The notes below the pieces were generated by a model, which saw only the letters and a program-made list of their open reading frames with translations, was not told where the DNA came from and ran no database searches. Made by a program: the position numbers and the translations under genes. Of a stretch of 64,000 bases of DNA, positions 1 to 10,595 are shown piece by piece (within the stretch, counting starts at the first letter, position 1; every line of letters starts with the position of its first letter). Origin of the DNA: Candidula unifasciata (lineage: Eukaryota > Mollusca > Gastropoda > Stylommatophora > Geomitridae); the NCBI GenBank assembly GCA_905116865.2, contig CAJHNH020002702.1, positions 161,501 to 225,500 of the forward strand. The letters are read 5' to 3'.

Positions 1-324
1 AAGTGTCACTGTGTGGATGAGGATCACTCGTGGAGAAGTCCCAGAAATGTGTTCAGCCATTAGATCATATTTATGGCCATGCTATATTACGGCCCCTGGC
101 AAGAGCCAGAGTAGGGCTTCAAATAACGAAAAATTGCATCTCACAAGGAGATTACAAGATTATAATATACTTTAAAAATTGTGTTTGTCTTTATAACCTA
201 AATCCATGATATTAAATTAACCAATCAGATGCAGGCTCAGTTTGTTTCACAACATATAAATGTGAATTACTGACTACTTTAAATTTACTAAAGAAGAAAA
301 TCAAGGTTTCTGACTTAACTTTTC

Positions 325-572
325 CTAGTGGGTTCCAGGAGACAAAAAAAAATAGCCTCACCATCCCCCCCCCCTTTTAAGATTTCACAAAAGGTGGCTA
401 GTTTAAAGTCAGAATACATCTGTTTGAGAGGAGAGGAACCGAAATTCTGCATACAAATAAGCCAAGATCTGCGCATGCAAACTAGAGTTTTGGAACAAAG
501 TCAGAAGTGAATTAACAACCAGAATTTTCCACTGGAGTTTATAACCATTCAACACTAAGAAGAATAAGAGGA
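325..572 (+). repeat. SINE-A copy, diverged
   Basis: Reads in the SINE-A sense: GTGGGTTCCAGG head, poly(C), then the CAGAATACATCTGTTTGAGAG and AACAACCAGAATTTTCCACT blocks, ending in GAAGAATAAG. The SINE-A consensus is defined by the target-site-flanked copy at 30575-30864. Confidence 0.7.
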
Positions 573-1224
573 GAGCTTACATTTTAAAGAAACATTCTAC
601 ATGATTGTTGCCTGTTGGTTAAATAACGATGAATTGAAAATTTATTTTTGTTGAAATTCCTGGTAATTTTCTTCATTCCTGCATTCCCTAAGACTGCATG
701 TAAGCAGAGATTAGAAGCTATATATATTCCCCCCCCCCCCCCCCCCCAGTTTTCAAAGTGAAAAGTTCTTCAATAAGCCTACTACAGTAAAACACATGCA
801 TACAAGAGATATAAGTATATAACCACAAGTAACTGTAGGACTGATGTATATGTTGAAGGGGGAATCTGAGCACCTATGGATGTGTCTGAAGGGTCTAGGA
901 TAATCCAGCTCATAACTCAGATAAACACACCACAGATTCGGACAAGGAAGTTAAACAAAGGGAAAGAAAGTGTAGATGTCTGATCCACTAATCTAAGAAA
1001 CCTATTGTTTTTAAGTTTGTAAAATACCGAACAGTCAAGACTATTCTGCTTCAGCCAGGGGTGAAACCCCATAACCTTTGAACTACTTATAAGACATTTT
1101 AATGTGCAGCTAGTTGGGGAGAGAAACAGAGAAGAGAGAGATTTTTCTTCTTCCATGTTCACCCTTAAAATCATATAACCACGTTGTGTTGTGGTTTACA
1201 GCTAGGCTGCAACATCTGCACCTT

Positions 1225-1340
1225 TAAGTCCAACACATCTAATTTCAGTAAATTCCTAATTAGTCACCTTCTACGGCATGCTTGTTAGGGGACAATGGTC
1301 CTTCCCCCCCCCCCCCCCTCAGATTTGGGCTCCAAAACCC
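1225..1340 (-). repeat. SINE-A 5' fragment with poly(C)
   Basis: Reverse-oriented end of a SINE-A: TTAGTCACCTTCTACGGCATG, a poly(C) run, then the CCAAAACCCACA head complement. The adjoining 1190-1225 matches a second tail repeat also seen near 31850 and 25010. Confidence 0.5.
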
Positions 1341-1567
1341 ACATACGCGGAGTGATTGAGAAAGAGGGATAGAATAAGAATGAGAGAGATGTATATTTTA
1401 AAACACACATGCAACATGATTTTCCTAGTCTTCCTCGATCCTTCTGTCAGAAACCCTATATCATGAAGCTGGTAGCCTTGCTGAAAGCTATTGTGCAGTT
1501 CAAATCTCCATTTGTACCATACAGCTGTGTTTTCATTGAGGTTTAAACGGATCTATTTTTTTGACAG

Positions 1568-1692
1568 CTTACATTTGAATCGGTATTCTCTGCTCAGTCA
1601 CTACAAGTGCCTTGGTATCTGATAGCAGGCAACCACGATCATGAAGGAAACGTGACAGCACAGATAATTTACTCCCAACGATCTAAAAGATG
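1568..1692 (+). CDS. ACP5: ACP5-like coding exon (GNHDH)
   Basis: The exon follows a TTTGACAG acceptor and ends at TG before GTGCGT. It opens in phase 0 and leaves two bases, completed to Trp (TGG) by the next exon. It encodes the [19 protein letters not shown] stretch with the metal-binding Asn and His. The intron after it (1693-4475) holds a SINE-A copy, a LINE RT remnant, a tRNA-headed SINE, repeat E and a SINE-B copy. Confidence 0.93.
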
Positions 1693-4600
1693 GTGCGTAT
1701 GATTATTATAATTGTCATCTTAACACAATGTCTTCTACCCATAACAACTTGGGAAACATTTCCTTAAAACGGATTTATGATTGCACCCTGATATTTCTCC
1801 GTCTGCCCTTTATCTTCCAATGTCCACATGTAATTTCTGGGGCGCCATTGTGGTGAAAACAAGAATAGACCCACTGCCTCCCGACAAAAGCATGTTGTAA
1901 GAGTCAGCTAACTGGGGCTTCCTTCAAAGTCGGAGTGCATCCGCATGAGAGGCAAGGAACCAGCAGTCTGCATACAGTAAGTCAGATCTGTGAAACAGAT
2001 GTTCACCTAGCACTCAGGTTCTGAAACTAAACTAAAATCTAGAGGTGGATGAACAATCAGAGCTTTCTGCCCAAGTTTACAGCCAGTGAACACAAAGAAG
2101 AAGAAGAAGATATTCCATTGGAGCAAAGGCTTTCTGCTAAATCATTCAAACTCTTCCTATCCTTGGATTCTGACAACTGTGAGAAAGTATAAACGTCTGT
2201 TTGGGCAAGTAGCAAGATAACTCTTGTTTTTTTTTTATTATCATCATCCTCCTGCTGGGCCATTATAGGTCACATAAGGCTCGCAGTGAATTACTTCATG
2301 CTGTAGTGTCCTGTGCAGTATGTTTATTATCATAGTCAGCCTCTCTCATCATTGTTGGTGCTGGTGTTTCTCTCACCCAATTTGTTTCCCATTCGATGGA
2401 TTCTCTGTCCATTTCTACTCATGTTATGCCCAGTATATTTACATCTTTTCATCTTATAACATTCAGCAGCATTTGTCCAGACGTTTATCTCATTTCCTTG
2501 CCTGTTTTTTTTTAGTTCATCCAATTTGATGTTCATCAGTTTCCTCTGGCATTTGTGTTTGAATGCATTTCACTTTTGTTCCATGTCTTTGATGGTTCTC
2601 AAACTCGTGGTGGCATGTGGTGGGACTGAAATAATATTAGAATAAACAATTAGGTAATTTAGTATTAAAACTATATTATTTAGAGTTCAATATTTTAATC
2701 AAGTTTTTAAAAGCTGCTGTTGCCTTGTCAATGTGTATCACAATTTTTTCATTTCCTAAATAAATATTTTATTTGGAGGTGATACGTCCAAACATAATGT
2801 GATACATATATGTTCAATGGACTTTGCATACATTCTTCTTCTTCACTTCCTCTTTTACCGCTGTGGGTGTCGAGGGAGATATAAGGTTCTGTTTCTAGCT
2901 CTTCTGGCTGCCTCGAGCATAGGCACATCGTGCTGTTGTAGAGTTTCTCTGATGTTATCCTTCCATCTTGTTCTTGGTCTACCCCGTGCTCTACGTCCTT
3001 CTTCTCTTTCCATGTATGCTTTGTATGGTATGGTGTCACAAGGCATTCTCTCTAAGTGGGCAAACCATTTCACTTGCTGTCTTTGTATGTAATCCAGAAT
3101 TGGTTCTGTGCGGACTTGTTCTCTTATGATCTCATTCCTGATCTTATCTCTTATGGTCACTCCTACAGCCCTTCTCAGACATCTCATTTCCGTGGTTACT
3201 AATTTTCTTTTATGGTTTGTTGTGAGTGACCATGTCTGGCACTGGTAGCACAGAGTTGGAATAAATATGCTTTGAATAAGATGTCTCTTTGTGCTGATTG
3301 GGATTGTCTTATGCTGTAAGAGGGGGACTAGCTGTCCCAATACTTGGTTTGCTTTACTGCATCTAATGTCAATTTCTTTATCCAATTTCCCATCTTCAGT
3401 AAATGTAGTTCCCAGATATTTAAACTCAGATGCCTGTTTAATGCCTTTGTATTCAAACTTTGTATACATTAGCACATGGAATTATGATTCTGGATTGTTA
3501 GCTTCCTTTGTCATCAAATTTCCTTCCCCAAAGATTAAAAAAAATTATCTCTAGACCCATTTTACATGTTTTTTATCTTTCTGAAAAATGTCACCTCCAT
3601 GTGGATCCGAACACAGCTGCTACACCATGGTGGTTCAAAACCACATTATGACTACCTGGAGGGGGGGGGGGGGGTGGTCTGAGGTACGGTGTCCGCCTCG
3701 AGTGCTAGTGGTTCCAGGTTCAGGCCCCAGTGAGCTGGGATTTTTTCTGTTAACATGGACTTCTAGTAATTTCCCCTGGTCTCTAGGTAGTGAGATCTGA
3801 CGCCTGTGTGTATTGTTGCACACGTAAAAAAATCTCTTGGCAGTTTGCAATCAAAAAGACTAGCCTAACAGTGCTGCTGGATGACATTTGCAGTTTAAAA
3901 TCTACCCAAAATATTTCGTGATCTTTGCACTGTGCTGAGCTAATTTGGACTCAGACTTGGAGTCGAGTTAGAAGTAGAACAGAGCACGTATGGGTAAATA
4001 CCTGTGTGCCATGATGTTGATCCGTTGTTCAAACCTCAGACCTCGTTATGACTACCTCTGTATTATAAGTACCATATTGTTACGTCTATTTTTTTTATGT
4101 CTGACAGATGGCTACCTTATGTATATATTTCTAACTCTAATTTACAGCCACCTTATGGCTAACTGGGAGCCACTGTGGTGTACCAACTTGATGTTCACCT
4201 GCGGATCAGGATGTCATCGTTTCAGGTCCTAAACGTTTTATTTTTAAAATGATCTTGGTTTCCACAAGGACGACCCAGCCTTAGTGGGTACCAGGTACAG
4301 TCCTGCGAAATAAAGGCGGTCAAAATGACGCTGACCACATCACCCAGCAAGTGCCGATCGGCCTATAAAACATTGGTCTAGCCCTATATGCCCAAAACAC
4401 CCGAAGACATAAAAAAGGGTCCTTTTTACTTTACTTAGGGCTAACTCTGTGTTGTTATATTTTTGGTACTTCCAGGAATTTTCCAAACTATTATTACTAC
4501 AAAGAATTCCCTATTGCAAGCAACACCACTGTAGGAGTTATGTTTATGGACACGGTCCAGCTTTGTGGTATCACCGATGACTTTCTCAGTATCCAGCCAC

Positions 4601-7600
4601 AAGGTCCTGCTAGCAAACTAGATGCCGAAAAGCAATGGCAGTTTGTGGAGAACACACTGAAGAAAAGCAGGTATGTAGATTTTGCTATTTATAGGCATAG
4701 TTTATTACAGTTATGGGTCCATGTGTTTGTATCATTTTTTACTGCTTGGAGTTGAGATGAGTCAAGAATTGACATCACAGCACTCGGGCCAGTGCAGAGT
4801 TCCCAAACTGATGGTACTGATCACAATCTGGTTATATGTCCGTCTTGCCTTTCCTCTGAGTGTAGTTAGCCGGCCAGACCCTCTGGTTGCACCCAGGTGC
4901 CTCATTCTCCAGGCCATAATAATCTTGTTTAATGCTTGAGGTGATATGGGACACGGTCAGTAGACATTTGTTTAAACTGTATAATTATTGCCTGTAAAGT
5001 ACTGCCTGTACCTACCATTTTTTTTTAATGGTTGTATAGGTAAGGAAGAAAGGGGAGCTCTTTAGCCTGAGGATTTAGGGCCACATGGTGAGAGCTGCTG
5101 CCACAAGCTAAGCAGAAACGGTTTCTAAAACTGTACTGAGGATTGTTTGTACCCAGATCTTCCACATGGGAGCCTAACATTGTAACCATTTGGCCTGCTG
5201 CTGCCACGAATAAGGGCAGACTGAATAAACATGTGGAGAAATGAATTAGATAGGGAAATTAAAAATAGAGGGAAGACATGGGGTGAACTGTACACAATAG
5301 CAAAGGATAGGACAATTTGGTGTGATTTGGGTGAGAGTCTACGCTCTGCCAGGAATAAATGGCAAAAGAAGAAAAACAAGTTTCAAAGGTGAAACAAGAT
5401 TCTAGTTCTAGCTCTTATGCCTGTCTCTACCATATATACACCTTGTACTTTTCTAAAATTTATCTGATGTTATCTTTCCACTGTCTTCATTGTCTATTTT
5501 TGGCTTGATGTCCCTGTCTTAATTTGGTATGTTTTGTACAGTGTGCTATTACAAGGCGTTCTCTCTAAGTGAGCCAGCGATTTTTGTTTTTGTATGTAAT
5601 TTAGAATTGCTTCTGTAGTGATGATTTTTTATGATGACATTCTTGATTTTATCTTTTCTGGTCACTCCTGCAACCTTTCTCAAACCTCTCATATGTTGTC
5701 TATTTATTAGCTTGTTTTCAGTTAATCAGACGGTGAAGGCTAATTGCATTGAATCTTTAACAATCTATTTCTCCCACTCTAATTGCACTCTCTGTTCATT
5801 TATCTCTTGACTCTAAAGGAAACACCCTAATTAGTTGCCTTGTACGAAATGCTTTTTAAGGAGGCAGCGGGTCTATTTGGGGTGTATCAAAGTCAAATGT
5901 ATCTTTCTTCCTACATACTTCCTACGTCTTTTTTTTTAAAATTAATATTTTTATTTTTTAAATTTTATTCTTGTCTCCTTGTATCATGTTATCAAGCCAT
6001 CTAGGTATTTATTGTTCTGTATTTTTCTCGCTCTTTTTCCATCAAGTTTGCAAATTCCTTAGGATGAAACATGTGAAAAGAAACTTTTCCAGAGCAAAAC
6101 ATTTAAAATTCTGTGTTCTCTTGCAGGGCAAATTACTTATTCACTGCTGGACATTATCCAGTGTATTCTGTAGCTGAACATGGTCCAACATCTTGTCTTG
6201 TCAAATACCTGCAGCCTCTGCTGGAGTCCTACAAGGTCAACGGTCATCTTTCAGGTCATGATCATAACTTACAGGTAATTCTATCGGCGTCTGGGGTTAT
6301 AAACGCATTTTCATAAATCTGGTATACTCTGTTTCAGTTCAGCTGTGTGTAGTCTGGCAGCAGGCCATTTGTGTTTGATTTTGACAACAGTTGAGCTCTG
6401 CACCTTTTAGAAAGCAATGGCAAACTACTGAACATAAAAATTGCTTAGTAAATCTGAGACTGCTAACAAATGCTGGGGCTGGTCTGCCATGTCCTGTTGG
6501 TTGGCACCTTACCCTCTTTATATACAGTAGTGTTCCATTGGTCTTTTAGGAGGCAATGGACTCGCAGCCTATTGTGATAGAGGAGCACAAAACTTGGGCA
6601 TTGTTTTAGAGACCATGTGTCGCTATGCAGGATGATCCCTCTCTCAGCCTGCCTTGTTTACTGTAAATGAAAGATAACACCAATACGTTTGGAGTAAATA
6701 TGCTGCAGAAGATGCTGGATCAGAAGACCAGTGTGCTGAATGTCCACCCGCTACAGCTTACATGGCTATCTTCCGAAAAACGTTCCCAAATTATCGAGGC
6801 AGAAAATATACCCTAACATAGCCTCATTTCTGGGGACTAGACCGCCACCGCCGAATTGCATACTTCCCGGGACTATACCACCACCGCTGAGAGTATTCCC
6901 CACGTGGTGTGGATTGGGGCTAATTTAGATGGCTGGGACTCACGAGCAAATAAAATGAAGGCAGCTGCAGGAAATGCGGTAGCTGCTGCTCATGGGTCCC
7001 AGCCATCTAGTTTAGCCCCAATCCTAATACTCTCGGCGGTGGCGCAAGTCGCTGGAAGTGCGCAATTTAAGTTGCCAGAAGTGCGCAATTGACACGTAAC
7101 TGAGGCTCTTTTAGGGTATACTTTCTGCCTCGATAATTTGGGGCTGTTATTCGGAAGATAGCCGCCTACCTTCTTTACCAGCTGCTAACCAAGGCTAAGG
7201 GTCTGCTTTTCCCTGCCATAACATGAAGTTTTCAGTTTGTATTTCCTCATCCTAGGATTAGCCATCTTTTGAAAGATATAAAACTATTTCAATAAAAAAA
7301 ATTTTTAACAATATTTTGGAAATTACAAATCAAGGCAAGGGTCCACTTTCATGCCACAAAATATTTTGGGTTATAATGTTAGACCTATATTTTTAAACTA
7401 GTCCACTTAGTGGGTGAAGTGTTTAGTACCTGGCGCCATCTATAATTTCCAGGTAATCCTCGTATGGGTTTCGGAGACCTCTTGTGGGGAAAAGAACAGA
7501 CCAACTGCTTCCCCAAAAAGCATATTGTATGAGTCAACTAACAGGGGGTTTCCTTTGAAGTGAGAATGCTTAAGAGGGAAGGAACCTGCAGTTTCATAAG

Positions 7601-8121
7601 CCTGATCCATAGAAAGGATATATATGCAAAACTTAAGTTTTAGATCAAGATATTTAAATTAAAGATTTCATGGGAGTGACAATTACAGCTTTCCAGGGTA
7701 TTAGTACTTACTTAGTATTGCAGCTTTAAAATCTTTCTGTACTTACCGTATCCAGGAGTGGACAAACAACCAAAAACTTTCTCCTAAAGTTTACAGCTGT
7801 GAACTCATAAGAAAGAAGAATACATTAAAAAAAAAAAAACAACAACATTTGTTTTAAATGTCTTTGTACTTTCAGCACCTACAAATAAAGACAAGTTCAG
7901 GGGACAGCATCGATTATTTTGTGTCAGGCATGGCCAATTTTATAGATCCTAGCTTGATCCACAAGAAGTGTGTGCCTAAAGGCTCTTCACTGTTTGCCTA
8001 CGCTGCTTCAAAAGGAGGATTTCTGTATGCAGAAGCAACAGTTAGTAATATGACCCTCACGTTTATAAATGCCGAAGGTGTGCAGCTGTACTCAACAGTG
8101 GTTTTCCCCCGGAAATTATAA
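1568..8121 (+). CDS. ACP5: Tartrate-resistant acid phosphatase type 5 (purple acid phosphatase), 3' four coding exons; 5' partial
   Basis: Exons 1568-1692, 4476-4670, 6127-6274 and 7876-8121 join in frame to 237 codons plus TAA. Seen: GNHDH in exon 1, DTVQLCG in exon 2, AGHYPVYS and GHDHNLQ in exon 3, and [10 protein letters not shown] in exon 4. In the mammalian family the Asn and His of GNHDH, the His of GHYP and both His of GHDH bind the di-iron centre that hydrolyses phosphomonoesters; the enzyme is a secreted or lysosomal glycoprotein. N-glycosylation sequons NVT, NTT and NMT are present. Mammalian ACP5 is about 325 residues, so roughly 90 N-terminal residues (signal peptide and the first metal-ligand block) are missing; nothing in 1-1567 encodes them, so they lie off the left edge. 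All introns are GT-AG. No frameshift is seen. Family assignment is firm; orthology to vertebrate ACP5 rather than another animal paralogue is inferred. Confidence 0.95.
1826..2112 (+). repeat. SINE-A copy
   Basis: Nearly full length, from the CCATTGTGGTGAAAACAAG block to a (GAA)n tail, with the AATAGACCCACTGCCTCCC and AAGGAACCAGCAGTCTGCAT blocks intact. It lies in the first ACP5-like intron. Confidence 0.85.
2830..3480 (-). mobile_element. Non-LTR retrotransposon (LINE) reverse transcriptase C-terminal remnant
   Basis: A 206-codon minus-strand reading frame (3475-2855) carries [50 protein letters not shown] and [14 protein letters not shown]. These are the familiar post-RT motifs of LINE ORF2 (YLG, MRCLRR, GRPRxRW). 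The 5' part of ORF2 is missing, so it is a truncated, inactive copy in the first ACP5-like intron. A more decayed relative lies at 5395-5720. Confidence 0.85.
3671..3850 (+). repeat. tRNA-headed SINE-like repeat
   Basis: After a poly(G) run the head GGTCTGAGGTACGGTGTCCG and a B-box-like GGTTCAGGCCCC resemble a tRNA-derived promoter. The copy is isolated, so the family is uncertain. Confidence 0.4.
3870..4045 (+). repeat. Repeat E copy
   Basis: The GGACTCAGACTTGGAGTCGA to ATGATGTTGATCCGTTGTTC region is the reverse complement of sequences at 46118-46262 and 59590-59795. It is an interspersed repeat of unknown class. Confidence 0.55.
4159..4440 (+). repeat. SINE-B copy
   Basis: Contains the SINE-B body GACCCAGCCTTAGTGGGTAC, GCTGACCACATCACCCA, CTATAAAACATTGGTCTAGC and the AAAGGGTCCTTTTTACTTTA tail. 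The tRNA-like head is decayed. It lies just upstream of the second ACP5-like exon. Confidence 0.75.
4476..4670 (+). CDS. ACP5: ACP5-like coding exon (DTVQLCG)
   Basis: Acceptor TTCCAG, donor GTATGT. It enters with one base and leaves two (AG), giving Arg across the junction. It encodes [24 protein letters not shown] and a basic end, matching the central metallophosphatase segment. The next intron (4671-6126) holds an RNase H-type LINE tail, a SINE-F copy and a decayed LINE RT remnant. Confidence 0.94.
4744..4935 (-). mobile_element. RNase H-type LINE 3' tail fragment
   Basis: Matches the 17172-17660 copy closely (TGTCCGTCTTGCCTTTCCTC, GTAGTTAGCCGGCCAGACCC). On the minus strand it would encode the region after the RNase H domain. 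Confidence 0.65.
5030..5215 (-). repeat. SINE-F copy (tRNA-derived)
   Basis: Shares AGCCTGAGGATTTAGGGCCA with copies at 55388-55572 and 60712-60882. The minus strand shows a tRNA-like head (GGTTACAATGTTAGGCTCCC) and a degraded B-box. Confidence 0.5.
5395..5720 (-). mobile_element. Decayed LINE RT remnant
   Basis: Shares GCGTTCTCTCTAAGTG, TTTGTATGTAAT and GGTCACTCCTGCAACC with the LINE at 2830-3480 but has no open frame left. Confidence 0.6.
6127..6274 (+). CDS. ACP5: ACP5-like coding exon (AGHYP and GHDHNLQ)
   Basis: Acceptor CTTGCAG, donor GTAATT. It opens with one base and ends on a codon boundary. It carries [19 protein letters not shown] and LSGHDHNLQ, which supply three metal-binding histidines in the family. 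The next intron (6275-7875) contains a large foldback element and a diverged SINE-A. Confidence 0.95.
6765..7163. repeat. Foldback (palindromic) element
   Basis: The left arm begins GGCTATCTTCCGAA and includes CCCAAATTATCGAGGCAGAA. The right arm is its reverse complement, ending TTCGGAAGATAGCC. The arms (about 200 and 180 bp) also share ACCGCCGAGAGTATT-like and ATGGCTGGGACCCATGAGCA segments around a short centre, so most of the 399 bp can fold on itself. No clear target-site duplication is visible. Confidence 0.75.
7460..7822 (+). repeat. SINE-A copy, diverged
   Basis: Recognisable by CCAACTGCTTCCCCAAAAAG, AAGGAACCTGCAG and GGACAAACAACCAAAAACTT, with about 90 bp of unrelated sequence in the middle. 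It ends just before the last ACP5-like intron acceptor. Confidence 0.6.
7876..8121 (+). CDS. ACP5: ACP5-like terminal coding exon and stop
   Basis: Acceptor TACTTTCAG; 82 codons including TAA at 8119-8121. It encodes [10 protein letters not shown] (mammalian counterpart SGAGNFMDPS), [20 protein letters not shown] and a basic C-terminus. It ends where the mammalian protein ends, so the C-terminus looks complete. Confidence 0.94.
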   Translation, partial: HLQIKTSSGDSIDYFVSGMANFIDPSLIHKKCVPKGSSLFAYAASKGGFLYAEATVSNMTLTFINAEGVQLYSTVVFPRKL

Positions 8122-8637
8122 ACACAGAACTTTACATTCAGTCATACTGTGCATGCATTAATGTGAATAGTTCTTTTTAAAAAAGTCTTAACATAGAAGT
8201 TCACACTTATTTATTCGTGTTGTTGGCATCATACTGCTATTTAACTGCTGTACTGCTCAGGGTCAATCTCCTGCTGAGTTCTCTTGAACAACGCCTTTTG
8301 TTTACTATAGTGCCAAAGTTTTGAGTGCCTGAAATTTTAATATTTCTCCATTCTTAATGCTAATTTTTTTTTAGTGACAGGTTATTTGTGAATCCTATTT
8401 TTTAACCTTTTAGTTTATATGTGGATTTTATTTTAAAACTTCATAATGTTCAGATAAATTTTGATCTTCATTGTGTCTTTTGATAGACTGTATTAACTTT
8501 TTCAATTCCTTTACATTTTTTTTAGAAGAGTGTATTATCTACATCAGTGCCAGCTTCTGGAAACAGATTTCCAGTTATGAATCAAAATTGTCCTAAGTTT
8601 CACATCTGATGTTTTTAAATTTCATTTTTCTGCATTG

Positions 8638-8850
8638 ACTTTCTTCTTCTTCGTTCACTGGCTGTAAGATCTGGCAGAAAGTTCTGCCTTTTCATCCATT
8701 TGGACTTTAGCTTGGTGCCAGGGCCTGAGTTAGTGTGTACATCTGTTTTACTAGCTTATTTATGTTCAGCTGTTTGTTCCCTCCTTGCCCCTTCGGCAGA
8801 TGCACTCTGCTTCAAAGGTGATATCTGCATCAATTAATCTCAGGGGCTCA
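8638..8850 (-). repeat. SINE-A fragment in 3' UTR
   Basis: Reads CTTCTTCTTCGTTCACTGGC then the GGCAGAAAGTTCTGCC and TGCACTCTGCTTCAAAGG blocks. It lacks the 5' head. Confidence 0.7.
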
Positions 8851-9052
8851 GAATGCTGAAGAAGAATGTTATCTACTTATTTTTGTTCCAAGGTGTCACT
8901 AACTGGGTTTTTTCAGTATCAGAGTCTAGAGAGACCTTCTGATTAGGGGACATTTTTTTAAAAACCACTGCAGGAGATCGTGGGTTGTGCAGTTGACAAG
9001 GCACCTGATGATGATGATGATTTAGTTCTGCTCCGGTTTATAGGTAATTGAA

Positions 9053-9676
9053 GTATTTAGCTATAACAGAGTATGACAGGTTGGGTTATTTATTTATGAA
9101 CATGTTAAAAAATGTATTTAGCTATAACAGAGTATGACTGGTTGGGTTATTTATTTATGAACATGTTAAAAAATGTATTTAGCTGTAACAGAGTATGACT
9201 GGTTGGGTTATTTATTTATGAACATGTTAAAAAATGTATTTAGCTATAACAGAGTATGACTGGTTGGGTTATTTATTTATGAACAACATGTTAAAAAATG
9301 TATTTAGGTGTAACAGAGTATGACTGGTTGGGTTATTTATTTATGAACATGTTAAAAAATGTATTTAGCTGTAACAGAGTATGACTGGTTGGGTTATTTA
9401 TTTATGAACATGTTAAAAAATGTATTTAGCTATAACAGAGTATGACTGGTTGGGTTATTTATTTATGAACATGTTAAAAAATGTATTTAGCTGTAACAGA
9501 GTATGACTGGTTGGGTTATTTATTTATGAACATGTTAAAAAATGTATTTAGCTATAACAGAGTATGACTGGTTGGGTTATTTATTTATGAACAACATGTT
9601 AAAAAATGTATTTAGGTGTAACAGAGTATGACTGGTTGGGTTATTTATTTATGAACATGTTATAAAATTTATTTAG
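9053..9676 (+). repeat. 61-bp tandem array, about 10 units, each with an AU-rich nonamer
   Basis: The unit reads GTATTTAGCTATAACAGAGT, ATGACTGGTTGGG, TTATTTATTTATG, AACATGTTAAAAAAT, with a period of 61 bp. Units 4 and 9 carry an extra AAC and are each followed by a GGTG variant, giving a five-unit higher-order period. Each unit contains TTATTTATT, the mRNA ARE nonamer in the sense strand (first at 9086-9094). Confidence 0.95.
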
Positions 9677-9751
9677 TGGAAAATTGTTATACTGCACCTC
9701 TTTAGCTGTAGTATTTTATTCACGACAATTGTTAATCTGTGAAATAAAGGG

Positions 9752-9850
9752 CTCATCATCAAGTGCCTTGCCGACTCGCATGATAATCATGCTTCTCCAC
9801 ATTTTACAATCTCCAGACAACATGTATTAGTTCATGTTTGCTAATATGTT
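9752..9850 (-). mobile_element. LINE 3'-end fragment
   Basis: Begins CATCATCAAGTGCCTTGCC and matches the ends of the LINE remnants at 31943 and 34056, which on the minus strand end in a RQGT-like C-terminus. Confidence 0.6.
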
Positions 9851-9959
9851 TCCATGACATGGCAAAAAGCAATAAAGATTTTTTTTAAAGCTGTCTTTGC
9901 CCTACCTCTCCACAAATTGTATCACTTGCCACATGTTGAAATGTTTATTTTCTTATACC

Positions 9960-9973
9960 CCCCCCCCCCCCCC
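9960..9973 (+). repeat. Poly(C) tract
   Basis: About 14 consecutive C in the intergenic/3' UTR stretch. Confidence 0.9.
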
Positions 9974-10298
9974 AACTTCCTCTTTCTGTTGGTGAGAAGT
10001 CATTTCTTTGTCTTAGCTTCTGTCAAAACAGTTAGTTTTCTTTATGACAGACTCCTACTCCGGGAGAGTATTGCTAAAAGAAAGGATTATACACAGTTCT
10101 AGTCTAGCTTCAATTTTATCAGCAGCACAGATTTTAAGACAGGAAGGCTGTGGAGATCATGTATGGCATACATATTATTCTTCTTGAATCAAACAACATA
10201 CATAGATTGCTTTTATCAAAGTGTATATATCCCAATCACGTTTTAGCAGCGTTATTTGTTTATATCCTGTAATATATATTATTTCATTTACTTTTGCA

Positions 10299-10304
10299 AT
10301 AAAT
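10299..10304 (+). terminator. Candidate polyadenylation signal AATAAA
   Basis: AATAAA lies in the AT-rich context GCAATAAATAAACAATAC, about 2.2 kb after the ACP5-like stop codon. Two earlier AATAAA hexamers (9743, 9871) are alternatives. Confidence 0.4.
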
Positions 10305-10595
10305 AAACAATACTTATAGATGCTTGTGAAATTCTTTTAGTGAGTAGAGATTTGTGTGGAACCCACACTAAAGCAGCAAATGTTCCTGTATGGCTGAGGC
10401 AGAGGATGTGATCCAGCAAAAGTCCATGGCCCGCATCAGCTCACATACAGAGAATTATATGCTGGCTCATCCAGGTATATGTATAATCATTCTAAGGTTG
10501 GCATTAGACGAGAAAAACTCAGTTTTCTCATTGTTGTGGACACTGAAAGAAGAGCACTGACAGAATGGCATGTTCAGAATGCCGAATGCGCAGTG

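Larger units (their letters stand above)
8122..10310 (+). other. ACP5: Probable 3' UTR of the ACP5-like gene
   Basis: There is no gene after the TAA. I found no AATAAA before 9743. Candidate poly(A) signals are at 9743-9748, 9871-9876 and 10299-10304 (AATAAATAAACAA). If any of these is used, the 61-bp array at 9053-9676 is transcribed in the 3' UTR. The stretch also holds a SINE-A remnant near 8640 and a poly(C) run near 9960. The extent is inferred without transcript data. Confidence 0.5.

Noticed and set aside
1..1567. Search for an upstream ACP5 exon (GDWGG or GDNFY motifs)
   Set aside because: No matching codons or splice sites were found; only SINE pieces and AT-rich sequence.
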